DNA of 64,000 bases, taken from assembly GCA_902799075.1 (NCBI GenBank), contig CADBYZ010000001.1, positions 1-64,000 of the forward strand, written 5' to 3'. The DNA comes from Oscillospiraceae bacterium. GTDB lineage: Bacteria > Bacillota > Clostridia > Oscillospirales > Oscillospiraceae. The notes under the pieces were generated by a model. It was not told the origin of the DNA and ran no database searches. It saw only the letters and a list, made by a program, of their open reading frames with translations. Shown piece after piece: positions 1 to 8,698 of the stretch (the stretch's first letter is position 1; the number at the start of each line of letters is the position of its first letter). Made by a program: the position numbers and the translations under genes.

Positions 1-917
1 GCGCCCTTTTTCGTGGTGACGATGTAGGCGGCGGTGTTGGCAAAGCGAAGCATGGCGGTCATGTCCTTCTCATCAAGACCGTCCAGCCCGTTTTCCAACA
101 CAAAGTTCAGCACGCTTGCGCAGAAGGTGTCGCCCGCGCCGGTGGTCTCGATCACGCCGCCGAGCTTGCAGGCCGGGACAAAGACGCGCTTGTCGCCGTA
201 ATAGGAGAAGCTGCCGTCCCCGCCCGCGGTGACGTTCAGAAGGCGGATCTGCGGGAAGCGCTCTTTCAGGATGGCGGCGCCTTTGTCAAAGTCGGTCTCG
301 CCGGTCATGAACTCGATCTCGTTGTCAGAGATCTTGAGAATGTCGCAGCGCTGGAGGCCCCATTCGATGGCGGCCTTCGCCTCGCCCTCGGATTTCCATA
401 GCGGCGGGCGGAGGTTCGGGTCAAAGGAGATGAGGGCTCCGGCTGCTTTGGCAAGCTCATAAGCCTTCACGGTCGCGCTTTTGCACGGCTCGTCCGTCAG
501 GGACAGGGTGCCGAAGTGGAAGATGCGGCAGTCCTTCAGCAGTGCCTCATCCAGCTCGTCGGCACGCAGCAGGATGTCTGCGCCGGGCTTGCGGTAGAAG
601 CTGAAATCCCGGTCGCCGTTCGGGAAGGTGTGCACGACCGCGAGCGTCGTGGGGATATCGGCGTCCCGCCGGAGGCCGCGGATGTCGATCCCGGCTTCCT
701 CGACGGTTTTTGCCAGCATATCGCCGAAGCTGTCCTTGCCCACCTTGCCGATGAAAGCGCAGCGCTTGCCGAGCTTGCGCAGCATGGCCAGCACATTCGC
801 GGGCGCGCCGCCGGGGTTTGCCTCAAAGAGCAGGTTGCCCTGCCCGCTTACGCCGTTCTGGGTGAAATCGACCAGCAGCTCACCCAGAGCGACAACGTCA
901 AATTGCTTGTTATCCAT
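1..917 (-). CDS. PfkB-family sugar kinase, probably fructokinase (3' end cut by window edge)
   Basis: The reading frame runs from ATG at 917 off the left edge of the window. It begins MDNKQFDVVALGELLVDF, has the GGAPANVLAML sugar-binding region, and near the cut end has the PfkB signature TTGAGDTFCA with the anion-hole glycines and catalytic Asp. This family phosphorylates sugars with ATP in the cytoplasm. With a sugar PTS and an amylosucrase-like enzyme next door, the likely substrate is fructose released from sucrose. A TTGACA/TATGAT promoter overlaps the end of the upstream phosphodiesterase gene, so it can be transcribed independently. Ribokinase or another PfkB specificity cannot be excluded. 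Confidence 0.85.
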   Translation of the reverse strand, partial: MDNKQFDVVALGELLVDFTQNGVSGQGNLLFEANPGGAPANVLAMLRKLGKRCAFIGKVGKDSFGDMLAKTVEEAGIDIRGLRRDADIPTTLAVVHTFPNGDRDFSFYRKPGADILLRADELDEALLKDCRIFHFGTLSLTDEPCKSATVKAYELAKAAGALISFDPNLRPPLWKSEGEAKAAIEWGLQRCDILKISDNEIEFMTGETDFDKGAAILKERFPQIRLLNVTAGGDGSFSYYGDKRVFVPACKLGGVIETTGAGDTFCASVLNFVLENGLDGLDEKDMTAMLRFANTAAYIVTTKKG

Positions 918-951
918 AGTAGTTCAACTTCCTATCATTTATGGTACAGCC

Positions 952-980
952 ATCATAAACCGGCCGGACCTCGATGTCAA
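952..980 (-). promoter_or_regulatory. Predicted promoter of the PfkB kinase gene
   Basis: On the minus strand TTGACA (975-980) and TATGAT (952-957) are separated by exactly 17 bp. The promoter lies at the 3' end of the upstream phosphodiesterase gene. Confidence 0.6.
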
Positions 981-1474
981 TAGCCGGAGGGAGCGCTTTC
1001 CCGTGTCATAAAAACGACTTCGGTTTCCACCCGCTCGCCGCCGGTGCGGATCAGGCCGTAGCTGGGGCGCGTCGTGGGTCCGATGCTGCCGGGGTTCAGA
1101 ACATGCATCCCCATGGTGTAATCCCGGAACGGCTCGTGGGTGTGGCCGAAGAGCACCACGTCCGCGTCCGCTTCGAGTGCGGCCTCGGTGAGCTCCCGCA
1201 GGATCGGGTCATGCTTGACACCGTAGAGGTGCCCGTGGGTCATGAAGATCTTCAGCCCGCCCGCCGCACAGATGAGCGTTTTCGGCGAGCTGGAAAACAT
1301 GTCGCAGTTGCCGCGCACGGCGTTCACCGCAAGCCTGGGAAAGCGTTTTTGAAGCAACCGCAGGTCGTTTTCCCCGTCGCCGAGATAGAAGCACAAATCG
1401 GGCTTTTCCGCCTGCACAGCCCGGATCATATTGGCCGAAACCCCGTGGGAATCAGAAAAGACGATGAATTTCAT
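977..1474 (-). CDS. YfcE/MJ0936-type metallophosphoesterase
   Basis: This 165-aa protein has the calcineurin-like phosphoesterase motifs in order: FSDSHG at the N-terminus, GDGEND, GNCD, a HGH motif (THGHLYGVK) and GHTHEP. These residues bind two divalent metals. The family hydrolyses phosphodiesters and is about this length. There is no signal peptide, so it is cytoplasmic. It lies between ptsI and the sugar kinase on the same strand, but a 155-bp repeat-bearing gap separates it from ptsI, so co-regulation with the PTS is uncertain. The physiological substrate is not known for this clade. Confidence 0.8.
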   Translation of the reverse strand: MKFIVFSDSHGVSANMIRAVQAEKPDLCFYLGDGENDLRLLQKRFPRLAVNAVRGNCDMFSSSPKTLICAAGGLKIFMTHGHLYGVKHDPILRELTEAALEADADVVLFGHTHEPFRDYTMGMHVLNPGSIGPTTRPSYGLIRTGGERVETEVVFMTRESAPSGY

Positions 1475-1515
1475 TTCTTAATACAGCCCGGATGATTGAG
1501 GAGAGACAGAAAAGG

Positions 1516-1624
1516 TTGGAGTCTGGGGCTTGAAGTTTGAAGTGAAGGTGCCGTTTCGCGGCGGATCAAGCTGTCCGCAAAGCCGACACACCAACTCCAA
1601 ATTCCTCACTCCAAACTCCAAACT
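1516..1624. repeat. Intergenic repeat built of TTGGAG/TTTGAAG-type words
   Basis: The left side has GGTTGGAGTCTGGGGCTTG and GAAGTTTGAAGTGAAGG. The right side has CCAACTCCAAATTCC and CACTCCAAACTCC, giving an imperfect inverted repeat around a GC-rich core. It is similar in style to the elements at 5757-5786 and 18418-18533 (ACTCCA / AAGTGAAAAGTG words). It probably belongs to a dispersed non-coding repeat family. Confidence 0.5.
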
Positions 1625-1629
1625 GAAAC

Positions 1630-3264
1630 TCAGATGTCGTTCTCGTCGCTCATGAGATTGGCGACCAGCTTTTCCTGCACGTCGGCAACCGTGGTCTCGC
1701 GTACCTTCTGCCGCAGCGGCAGGACCGCGCGCGGGGAGACGGACAGCTCGTCCACGCCGATGGAGAGGAAGGTCTCCGTCAGCTCAAGGTCCGCGCCGAG
1801 CTCGCCGCAGATGCCGCACCAGATGCCCTCCTTGTGGGCGTTCTCGGCCACCATCTTGATGAGACGCAGCACGGCGGGGTGATGGGCGTTGAAGAAGCGG
1901 CCCAGGTCGTTGTTCTGACGGTCGCAGGCCAGGGTGTACTGGGTGAGGTCGTTGGTGCCGATGGAGAAGAAGTCGACGACCTTGGCAAGCCTGTCGCTGA
2001 TGACGGCGGCGGCGGGGGTCTCGATCATGATGCCGACATCGACCTCGTCGGAGTAGGGGATGCCCTCCGCGGTGAGCTCGGCCTTGACCTGCTCGCACAT
2101 CTTCTTGGCCTCCTTGACCTCCCAGACGGAGGTGACCAGGGCGCGCAGCTGGGTGTGGAAGATCTCGGGGCGGTTGAGGCAGATACGCAGGGCGCGGTTG
2201 CCGAGAGCGGGGTTTTCTTCCTTCGGCAGCTGGAAGTACTCGATCATCTTGTCCGCGCCGATATCCAGCGTGCGGATGACGACCTCCTTGCCGCCCATGT
2301 CGCTGAGGACCTTCTTGTAGGCCTCAAACTGGTAATCCTCGGTGGGATAATCGTCGCAGTTGAGGTAGAGGAACTCGCTGCGGAACAGGCCGATGCCCGC
2401 GCCGTCGTTTTCGAGCACCGCGTGTACGTCCTCGGGGTTGCCGATGTTGCAGTAGATGCGCACGGTCTTGCCGTCCTTGGTCTCGTTGGGCAGGCCCTTG
2501 AGCTGGTTTAAGAGCTCCTGGCGCTTTAAGAGCTCTGCGCGCTTTGCCATGAGGCGGTCGCGGGTGGGCTCGTCGGGGTCGATGACCACGTTGCCGGTGC
2601 CGCCGTCGGCGATGACCTCGCGGCCCTCATACTCGGGCTTGAGCTGGTCGCCCACGCCGATGATGGCGGGGATGCCCATGGTGCGGGCGAGAATGGCGGT
2701 GTGGCTGGAGCCGGAGCCGCCGGCGGTGATGAAGCCCAGGATCTTGGACTTGTCGAGCTGCACGGTCTCGGAGGGGGCCAGATCGTCGGCTGCGAGGATG
2801 ACGGGCACATCGGAGTCGATGCCGCCCTGCACAACGCCGGAGAGGATGGTGATGATGCGGGTGGAAACATCCTTCACGTCGGCGGCGCGGGCCTGCATGT
2901 AGCTGTCGTCCATGGAGGCGAACATCTCCGCAAACTGGGCGGCAACATCGGTGACCACGGACTCGGCGTTCTGTCTCTCATTCTTGATGAGCTCCTCGAT
3001 GGCCTCCTCGTAGTCGAGGTCCTCTGCCATAAGCTGATGGGTCTCAAAGAGCATGGCGGCCTCGTCGCCGGCTTCCTCGCGGGCTTTCTCGGCCAGCACG
3101 CCCAGCTGCTCGATGGCCTTGGCCTGGGCAGCCTTGAAGCGGGCCCATTCGGCGTCGACATCGACGATCTCATAGCGGTGGATGGTGGCCTTGGCGCGCT
3201 GATAGAAATAGAGGGGACCCGCGGCGACGCCGGTGGATACGCCCTTGCCCTGGATGGAAATCAT
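1630..3264 (-). CDS. ptsI: PTS enzyme I (phosphoenolpyruvate-protein phosphotransferase)
   Basis: This 544-aa protein autophosphorylates from PEP and passes the phosphate to HPr, the first step of PTS sugar uptake. The N-terminal HPr-binding domain is followed by the swivelling phosphohistidine segment GGSGSSHTAILAR, with the active His near residue 188. The C-terminal TIM barrel includes GIGLFRSEFLYL, the IGTNDLTQYTLACDR metal/PEP region and the cysteine segment WCGICGELG. Length is close to the family norm (about 570). It is downstream of ptsH with a strong stem-loop between them. Confidence 0.97.
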   Translation of the reverse strand: MISIQGKGVSTGVAAGPLYFYQRAKATIHRYEIVDVDAEWARFKAAQAKAIEQLGVLAEKAREEAGDEAAMLFETHQLMAEDLDYEEAIEELIKNERQNAESVVTDVAAQFAEMFASMDDSYMQARAADVKDVSTRIITILSGVVQGGIDSDVPVILAADDLAPSETVQLDKSKILGFITAGGSGSSHTAILARTMGIPAIIGVGDQLKPEYEGREVIADGGTGNVVIDPDEPTRDRLMAKRAELLKRQELLNQLKGLPNETKDGKTVRIYCNIGNPEDVHAVLENDGAGIGLFRSEFLYLNCDDYPTEDYQFEAYKKVLSDMGGKEVVIRTLDIGADKMIEYFQLPKEENPALGNRALRICLNRPEIFHTQLRALVTSVWEVKEAKKMCEQVKAELTAEGIPYSDEVDVGIMIETPAAAVISDRLAKVVDFFSIGTNDLTQYTLACDRQNNDLGRFFNAHHPAVLRLIKMVAENAHKEGIWCGICGELGADLELTETFLSIGVDELSVSPRAVLPLRQKVRETTVADVQEKLVANLMSDENDI

Positions 3265-3290
3265 GGTGAAATTACTCCTTTCATCATAGA

Positions 3291-3323
3291 AAGATACGGC
3301 TGTCGCAGGGGCAGCCGTATCTT
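3291..3323 (-). promoter_or_regulatory. Stem-loop between ptsH and ptsI
   Basis: An 11-bp perfect inverted repeat (AAGATACGGCT / AGCCGTATCTT) sits between ptsH and ptsI, followed on the minus strand by TTTCT. It lacks a long U-tract. It probably acts as an mRNA-stabilising or partial-termination element that lets HPr be made in excess of EI. Confidence 0.6.
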
Positions 3324-3336
3324 GTCGGTATTGGAA

Positions 3337-3597
3337 TTACATGTTGGCCTTGAAGAACTCCTCGATCTTGGCGCAGACGGCTTCCTCGTCGCCGCCTTCG
3401 ACGGTGACGGTGACTTTGTCGCCCAGCTTGATGCCCATCTGCATGAGGGCCATCAGCTTGAGCAGGTTGACGGTCTTGTCGCCCTTGGTGAGGGTGATGG
3501 TGGAGTCCTTGTAATTCTTGACTTCCTTGACCAGGATGCCGGCGGGGCGGGCGTGGATGCCCACGGGATCGGTGATGACGTAATCAAAAGATTTCAT
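3337..3597 (-). CDS. ptsH: HPr-like phosphocarrier protein
   Basis: This 86-aa protein carries the HPr motif GIHARPAG with phospho-accepting His15 and the conserved Arg17. It shuttles phosphate from EI to the EIIA domain of the neighbouring transporter. In the region that normally holds regulatory Ser46 (B. subtilis NLKSIMG) this protein reads NLLKLMA, so the serine is replaced by lysine. HPr kinase/phosphorylase control through this HPr therefore seems impossible. It lies between the EIIBCA and EI genes on the same strand, making a self-contained PTS set. Confidence 0.95.
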   Translation of the reverse strand: MKSFDYVITDPVGIHARPAGILVKEVKNYKDSTITLTKGDKTVNLLKLMALMQMGIKLGDKVTVTVEGGDEEAVCAKIEEFFKANM

Positions 3598-3636
3598 TTG
3601 TTTTACCTCCGTAAAGTATTGTAAATATGTATTGAC

Positions 3637-5511
3637 TTATTTCAGCCCGCACTCGACGTCGTCGAGATCGTCGGAGTTGGTCAGCAGCATGACGACGCAG
3701 TCGCTGTAGCCGGCGGCCTTGATCTTGGCGCTGTCAAAGCCCAGCAGACGCTGTCCCGCTTTGACCTCGTCGCCCTCCTTGACATAGGCGGTGAAGCCGT
3801 CGCCGTTCATGTTGACGGTGTTGACGCCGATGTGGATGAGGACTTCCATGCCGTCCTTCTCGAGGGTGACGGCGTGCTTGGTGTCGAAGACAGAGGTGAC
3901 GGTGCCGTCAAAGGGAGCGACGACCGTGCCGTCAGTGGGCTCGACGCCGATGCCGTCGCCGAGGATGCCGGTGGCGAAGGTCTCATCGGGGATGCTCTCG
4001 CGGTCGATAACTTTGCCTTCCACGGGCTGCTTGAGCTCGCCCGCGGAGCAGCGGACGACAACGGGCATATCCTTCGGGGGCTCTTCCGCGCTCTTCTTGG
4101 CCTTCTTCGCGGGCTCGTCTTCCTTCCAGATGAACCAGGTGATGGCGAAGGCGATGCCGGCCGCGATGCACAGCTCAACGATGTACATGGGGACGTTGTT
4201 GACGGCGGGGATGCCGGGGATACCGGTGACGCCGTAGGTGGTGGCGCCGAACTTCACGATCTCGCCCTTGGCGTTGATGCCGTGCATCCAGGTGGCGAAG
4301 AAGGAGCCGACCGCGCCGCCGATCATGCCGGCGATGAAGGGCTTCATGAAGCGGAAGTTGATACCGAAGATGGCGGGCTCGGTGATGCCGAGAGAGGCGG
4401 AGAGGGAGGAGGGCAGAGCCACGCTCTTGGTCTTCTGGTTCTTGCACTTGAGGGCGACCGCAAGGCACGCGCCGAACTGGGCGAAGTTTGCGGCGGAGGC
4501 GATGGGCATCCAGAAGTTGACGCCGGAGGAGGAGATCATGCCGGCCTCGATGACGTTGTACATGTGGTGCAGGCCCATGACGACGGTCAGCGGGTAGATC
4601 GCGCCCATGATGGCGGCGCCGACGCCGTGGCCGATGGTGATGAGCTTCTCGGCACCGATGAGCACCCAGCTTTCAAACACGGAGAAGATGGGTCCGATGA
4701 TGGTGAAGGTGACGAAGGCGGTGATGAGCACGGTGCACAGCGGGGTGACAAAGAGGTCGATCATTTCGGGCACATGCTTGTGCAGCCATTTTTCGACCGT
4801 GCTCATCAGCAATACGGCCAGGATGACCGGGATGACGTGGCCCTGATAGCCTACCTGCTGTACCTTGAAGAAGAACAGGTGCCATACGGGGATTTCGCCG
4901 GGGGCGTAGTTGCCGACGGTCCAGGCGTTGATGAGCGCGGGGTGGACCATCATGATACCGATGACAGCGCCGAGGAAGATATTGCCGCCGAAGACGCGGG
5001 CGGAGGAGATCGCCACCAGGACAGGCAGCAGGGCGAAGGCGGTGTTGGCGACGAGGTCAAGGAAGGAGAACCAGTCGCTGTTGCCGAAGGCAGGCCAGAA
5101 CTTCGGGATGGCTTCGACAATACCCATCATCAGGCCGGAGGCCACGATGGCGGGCAGGATGGGCACGAACACGTCGCCGGGGGTCTTGAGGATCTTTTTC
5201 CACAGCGGCATGCGGGAGGCCGCAGCGGCCTTGACGTCGGCCTTCGAGGCGGCGGTAGCGCCGGTGACGGCCAGGAACTCATCGTAGACCTTGTTCACGG
5301 TGCCGGTGCCGATAATGAGCTGGAGCTGTCCGTTGGATTCAAACATGCCCTTGACGCCGTCAATGTTCTCCAGCGCTTCCTTGTTGACCTTGCTGTTATC
5401 CGCGATAACCAGCCTCAGTCGGGTGGCGCAGTGCGCAGCGCTGATGACGTTCGATCCTCCGCCTATGTTGGCGGCGATCTCTTCAGCGCATTTGCGGTAA
5501 TCGAGTGCCAT
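3637..5511 (-). CDS. PTS transporter EIIBCA, glucose/sucrose/beta-glucoside superfamily
   Basis: This 624-aa protein fuses three PTS domains. EIIB (about 1-90) has the phosphocysteine motif HCATRLR (Cys28). The membrane EIIC domain (about 105-465) has many hydrophobic spans and the GITEP motif near 375-379. EIIA (about 500-624) has His546 and the phospho-accepting His560 in VLIHIGVNTV. It imports and phosphorylates a sugar. The domain order is that of BglP/ScrA/TreB-like proteins. The flanking fructokinase and amylosucrase-family gene make sucrose the best guess; trehalose or a beta-glucoside is possible. It has its own promoter upstream. Confidence 0.92.
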   Translation of the reverse strand: MALDYRKCAEEIAANIGGGSNVISAAHCATRLRLVIADNSKVNKEALENIDGVKGMFESNGQLQLIIGTGTVNKVYDEFLAVTGATAASKADVKAAAASRMPLWKKILKTPGDVFVPILPAIVASGLMMGIVEAIPKFWPAFGNSDWFSFLDLVANTAFALLPVLVAISSARVFGGNIFLGAVIGIMMVHPALINAWTVGNYAPGEIPVWHLFFFKVQQVGYQGHVIPVILAVLLMSTVEKWLHKHVPEMIDLFVTPLCTVLITAFVTFTIIGPIFSVFESWVLIGAEKLITIGHGVGAAIMGAIYPLTVVMGLHHMYNVIEAGMISSSGVNFWMPIASAANFAQFGACLAVALKCKNQKTKSVALPSSLSASLGITEPAIFGINFRFMKPFIAGMIGGAVGSFFATWMHGINAKGEIVKFGATTYGVTGIPGIPAVNNVPMYIVELCIAAGIAFAITWFIWKEDEPAKKAKKSAEEPPKDMPVVVRCSAGELKQPVEGKVIDRESIPDETFATGILGDGIGVEPTDGTVVAPFDGTVTSVFDTKHAVTLEKDGMEVLIHIGVNTVNMNGDGFTAYVKEGDEVKAGQRLLGFDSAKIKAAGYSDCVVMLLTNSDDLDDVECGLK

Positions 5512-5548
5512 AGAAACTCTCCTTTTCCTAAATCCGTTTTCTCAAATT

Positions 5549-5571
5549 GCGGCCGTCCAAAGGACGGCCGC
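5549..5571 (-). promoter_or_regulatory. Perfect hairpin in the 5' leader of the EIIBCA gene
   Basis: GCGGCCGTCC and GGACGGCCGC are perfect 10-bp arms around a 3-base loop, between the predicted promoter and the EIIBCA start codon. It could be an operator or an mRNA element. No antiterminator (RAT) sequence was recognised. Confidence 0.5.
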
Positions 5572-5584
5572 GCCTTACAGAGAT

Positions 5585-5613
5585 ATAATACATCAAAAAA
5601 TTGTCAAAGTAAA
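5585..5613 (-). promoter_or_regulatory. Predicted promoter for the EIIBCA-ptsH-ptsI transcript
   Basis: On the minus strand TTTACT (5608-5613) and TATTAT (5585-5590) are 17 bp apart, in an AT-rich stretch just upstream of the EIIBCA leader hairpin. Confidence 0.5.
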
Positions 5614-5631
5614 GGAAGAACAAAACCGTGA

Positions 5632-5680
5632 AGTAAAAAAACAAGGCCCGTTTTTGTGAAGGTTGCACAAAAAGCGGGCC
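5632..5680 (-). terminator. Rho-independent terminator after the GH13/HAD genes
   Basis: On the minus strand the arms GGCCCGCTTTTTGTG and CACAAAAACGGGCC are followed by TTGTTTTTTT. It separates the upstream GH13-HAD transcript from the PTS transcript. Confidence 0.8.
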
Positions 5681-5756
5681 GGCATCTTTGCAGATACAGA
5701 CCCGCTTTTCATCATCTCAGGGGAGAAGTGTGCGGGCATTCACGATGAAAACGTAC

Positions 5757-5786
5757 CATAACTCCACACTCCAAACTCCACGTTCT
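5757..5786. repeat. Fragment of ACTCCA-type intergenic repeat
   Basis: The sequence ATAACTCCACACTCCAAAC and the following bases match the right side of the repeats near 1600 and 18500. It directly abuts the 3' end of the HAD phosphatase gene. Confidence 0.4.
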
Positions 5787-5787
5787 C

Positions 5788-6615
5788 TCAGCAGAGTCCC
5801 AGGTCCCGGAACGCCTTCGCCATGCCGTCCTCCTCGACGGCGGGGCAGACGATCCGGCTCTTTTTCTTGAGGTTGGGGCTGCCGTTTGCCATGCAGACGG
5901 AGGTCCCGACGGTCTCGATCATCTCCAGATCGTTCATGCTGTCGCCGAAGCCCACGGTGTCGGCAATGTCATAGCTCAGCGCCTCGCATACGCGGCGTAT
6001 GCCCAGGCCCTTGTCAAACTTGCGGTTGACAAGCTCACCGTTTAGGCAGTTGGCGGCGGCCATGTCCTGCACGAGGAAGAAGAAGTCCTTCTCCAGCGCC
6101 TCGATCGCCGGGGCCAGCTGGCTTGCCTCCTTGCACATGAACACGACCTTGTAGATGGGCCGCCCGTCATACTCCGCCATGGGGCGGATGCCGAGATCGG
6201 ATTCCAGCGCCTTGCGCCAGCGCACAAGCTCGCTGTTGCCGCCGGAGGATTCGTTGAGGAAATCGGAAAGCCCCTCGTCGCAGAAGCTGCCGTCCTTCGC
6301 CTCGACCGTGCGGAAGACGCCGTTTTCCTTGAAAAGCCGCATGGCGGTGTCCTTCTGCTCCTCGGTCATGGGGCAGTCGTACAGCACCTCGTCGCCGTAG
6401 AAGACGTAGCCGCCGGAGCTTGCCACCGCGCCGTCAAAGCAGCCGTACTTGAGCAGGGGGGAGAGCATGTCGTAGTTGCGCCCGGAGCAGAGAAAGACCT
6501 TGTGCCCCGCCTCGCGGGCAAGGCGGATGACCTCCAGGGCGCTGTCCGGCGGGACATTGCTGCCGGGAGAGGTCAAGGTGCCGTCGATATCAAGAAAGAT
6601 CAGTTTTTTGTTCAT
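5788..6615 (-). CDS. Cof-type HAD-IIB sugar phosphatase
   Basis: This 275-aa protein starts with the HAD motif FLDIDGTLTS (nucleophile and acid/base Asp) and ends with motif IV GFGDSMNDLEM. The C2B cap domain is in between, as in Cof/YbiV/YidA enzymes, which dephosphorylate sugar phosphates and similar metabolites. The start codon overlaps the stop of the upstream GH13 gene by 4 bp, so the two are translationally coupled. In this setting it may relieve sugar-phosphate accumulation; that role is inferred. Confidence 0.88.
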   Translation of the reverse strand: MNKKLIFLDIDGTLTSPGSNVPPDSALEVIRLAREAGHKVFLCSGRNYDMLSPLLKYGCFDGAVASSGGYVFYGDEVLYDCPMTEEQKDTAMRLFKENGVFRTVEAKDGSFCDEGLSDFLNESSGGNSELVRWRKALESDLGIRPMAEYDGRPIYKVVFMCKEASQLAPAIEALEKDFFFLVQDMAAANCLNGELVNRKFDKGLGIRRVCEALSYDIADTVGFGDSMNDLEMIETVGTSVCMANGSPNLKKKSRIVCPAVEEDGMAKAFRDLGLC

Positions 6616-8477
6616 CGTACACCCTCCGCTCCAAAGTCACAGATGAGCCACGCAAAGCCGCCGGGGGGCAGCAGGACGCCGCCGTTGGTGATGGGCTCGC
6701 CGGTGAGCAGATCGCTGAAATCGCCCGGGGTGTTCAGCGGCGCCCAGCGCTCGCCCTCGGAGAAGTTGAAGAAGGCGGCAAGCTTTTCGCCGTCGTAGTA
6801 GCGCCCGATGCCGAGCAGACCGTCGTCGCCCGTGAGCAGCAGCCAGGTGTCGGCCCCGGCCATGAACACGCGGTGGGCCGCGCGGAGCTTTTCAAGGAAG
6901 GTGATGGAGGAGAAAAGCTTGCCTTCCACGGTCTCGGGATCGCCGCGGTTTTCAGCGGCCTCCCAGTTCATTTTGCCGCGGTGGAGATAGCGGGAGTCTG
7001 CGGCCTTGTTGGGGTCGTCGTGGTAGGAATAATCGTTCTGCATGCCGATCTCATCCCCGCTGTAAAGGACGGGGATGCCGCTGAGGGTGAACATGTAGGC
7101 GTGCAGCATGATGTCGAGGCGGGAGGCCCACTCGATCTTGCCCTGGTCGTGCTCGTAGCGCCCGGCCTCCAGACCGCAGAGGGACGCGGTGGTGCCGCAT
7201 AGTCTCGCGTCGCGCAGGCGGGGATCGTTGTTGTAGAGCTCGCCTCTTGCGGGGCTGCCCCACCATTTGCCGGTGAGGTAGTCGTTGAGGAAACGCTTGT
7301 GCTCGCCCTCCTCCGCGCCGAAACGGGCGAGGAAGCCGTAGTCCAGGCCCCAGCCGATGTCGTCATGGCAGCGCAGGTAGTTTAAAAAGGTGTACTCCCG
7401 CGGCAGGGCGAAGACCTGGCCCAGCTGGTGCTGGAGAAGGCGCACGTCCTTGGTGGCCACGGTGTGCCAGGTGCTGGCCATGGTGGTGACGTTGTAGAGC
7501 AGGTGGCACTCGGGCTTCTCGACCGAACCAAAATAGGGGACCACCTTGCTCGGCTCCATGACCACCTCGCCCAGCAGCAGGCAGGAGGGGCAGACGATCT
7601 CGCACACCATGCGCATCATGCGCACCATGGAGTGCACCTGCGGGAGGTTGCGGCAGTTGGTGCCCAGCTGCTTCCAGATATAGGGCACCGCGTCGAGGCG
7701 GATGATGTCCACGCCCTGGTTGCAGAGGTAGAGCATATTTTCCGTCATGTCGTTGAAGACGACGGGGTTTGCGTAGTTGAGGTCCCACTGATAGGGGTAG
7801 AAGGTGGTCATGACCACCTTGCCCGCCTCCTGGCACCAGCTGAAGTTGCCGGGCGCGGTGGTGGGGAAGACCTGAGGCACGGTGCGCTCAAACTCGTTGG
7901 GGATGTCCCAGTTGTCGTAGAAGAAGTAGCGGTCCTGATACGACTTGTCCCCGGCGCGGGCGCGCTTTGCCCACTCGTGGTCCTCGCTGGTGTGGTTCAT
8001 GACAAAGTCAAGGCAGACGGCGATGCCGCGCTTGTGGCAGTCGGACGCGAGCTGCGCCAGATCCTCCATCGTGCCGAGGGCGGGCTGCACCTTGCGGAAG
8101 TCCGAAACCGCGTAGCCGCCGTCGCTGCGGCCCACGGGGCTTTCCAGCAGGGGCATCAGGTGCAGGTAGTTGACGCCGGTCTCCTGGATGTAGTCGAGCT
8201 TTTCCCGCACGCCCTGGAGCGTGCCGGCAAAGCAGTCCACATACATGAGCATGCCGACAAGGTTGTTCCCCTTGTACCAGTCGGGGTCATTGATCCTGCG
8301 CCGGTCAATCCAGCGCAGCTCCTCGCTCCGCTGCTCGTAAGCGTGCCAGAGCATTTCGGTGAAATAGTCGTAAGCCTGTTCATCGTTGTGGTAAAGCTCC
8401 ATAAAAAGCCAGCGCAGCTCCTCCTCGTGCCGCTCAAAGCGGGTACGAAATTCCTGCGCCCATCCCTTTTTATTCAT
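6612..8477 (-). CDS. GH13 amylosucrase-family glycosidase
   Basis: This 621-aa protein has an N-terminal helical region typical of amylosucrase/sucrose hydrolase (GH13_4), then the (beta/alpha)8 barrel. Visible active-site motifs are DFVMNH near 157-162, DIIRLDAVP with nucleophile Asp262, LLGEVV with acid/base Glu304, and RCHDDIGWG with the transition-state Asp372. Amylosucrases and sucrose hydrolases act on unphosphorylated sucrose. No signal peptide is present, so the enzyme is cytoplasmic. It leads an operon with the Cof phosphatase and has a strong upstream promoter. Activity on another alpha-glucoside is possible. Confidence 0.88.
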   Translation of the reverse strand: MNKKGWAQEFRTRFERHEEELRWLFMELYHNDEQAYDYFTEMLWHAYEQRSEELRWIDRRRINDPDWYKGNNLVGMLMYVDCFAGTLQGVREKLDYIQETGVNYLHLMPLLESPVGRSDGGYAVSDFRKVQPALGTMEDLAQLASDCHKRGIAVCLDFVMNHTSEDHEWAKRARAGDKSYQDRYFFYDNWDIPNEFERTVPQVFPTTAPGNFSWCQEAGKVVMTTFYPYQWDLNYANPVVFNDMTENMLYLCNQGVDIIRLDAVPYIWKQLGTNCRNLPQVHSMVRMMRMVCEIVCPSCLLLGEVVMEPSKVVPYFGSVEKPECHLLYNVTTMASTWHTVATKDVRLLQHQLGQVFALPREYTFLNYLRCHDDIGWGLDYGFLARFGAEEGEHKRFLNDYLTGKWWGSPARGELYNNDPRLRDARLCGTTASLCGLEAGRYEHDQGKIEWASRLDIMLHAYMFTLSGIPVLYSGDEIGMQNDYSYHDDPNKAADSRYLHRGKMNWEAAENRGDPETVEGKLFSSITFLEKLRAAHRVFMAGADTWLLLTGDDGLLGIGRYYDGEKLAAFFNFSEGERWAPLNTPGDFSDLLTGEPITNGGVLLPPGGFAWLICDFGAEGVR

Positions 8478-8519
8478 GGCAGTTCCTCCGTCCTGTCAGT
8501 TTTGTTCAGAGTCAAGTCT

Positions 8520-8548
8520 ATTCTATCGTTTCTTGTCAACGCTGTCAA
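8520..8548 (-). promoter_or_regulatory. Predicted promoter of the GH13-HAD operon
   Basis: On the minus strand TTGACA (8543-8548) and TAGAAT (8520-8525) have an exact 17-bp spacer, 43 bp upstream of the GH13 start codon. A GGAGGA ribosome binding site precedes that start. Confidence 0.75.
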
Positions 8549-8698
8549 CTTGAAACCAACGCACAGGCGGACAAAAAATGGTGCACGGCGAAAAATGGAA
8601 AATAAAAAACTAAAAAACTTGGAATTGAATTGATTAAAATATTTTAGATACTGTAATAAATGACAGAAAAACTGAACAAATATCGGCAAAATGCCAAA

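Noticed and set aside
3832..5631. A 599-codon open frame on the plus strand across the EIIBCA gene
   Set aside because: It is antisense to a clear transporter, rich in Asp/Gly/His of the kind produced by GC-biased third positions, and has no motifs. The same holds for the 811-codon minus-strand frame over the TAXI-TRAP genes (29660-32095) and similar shadows.
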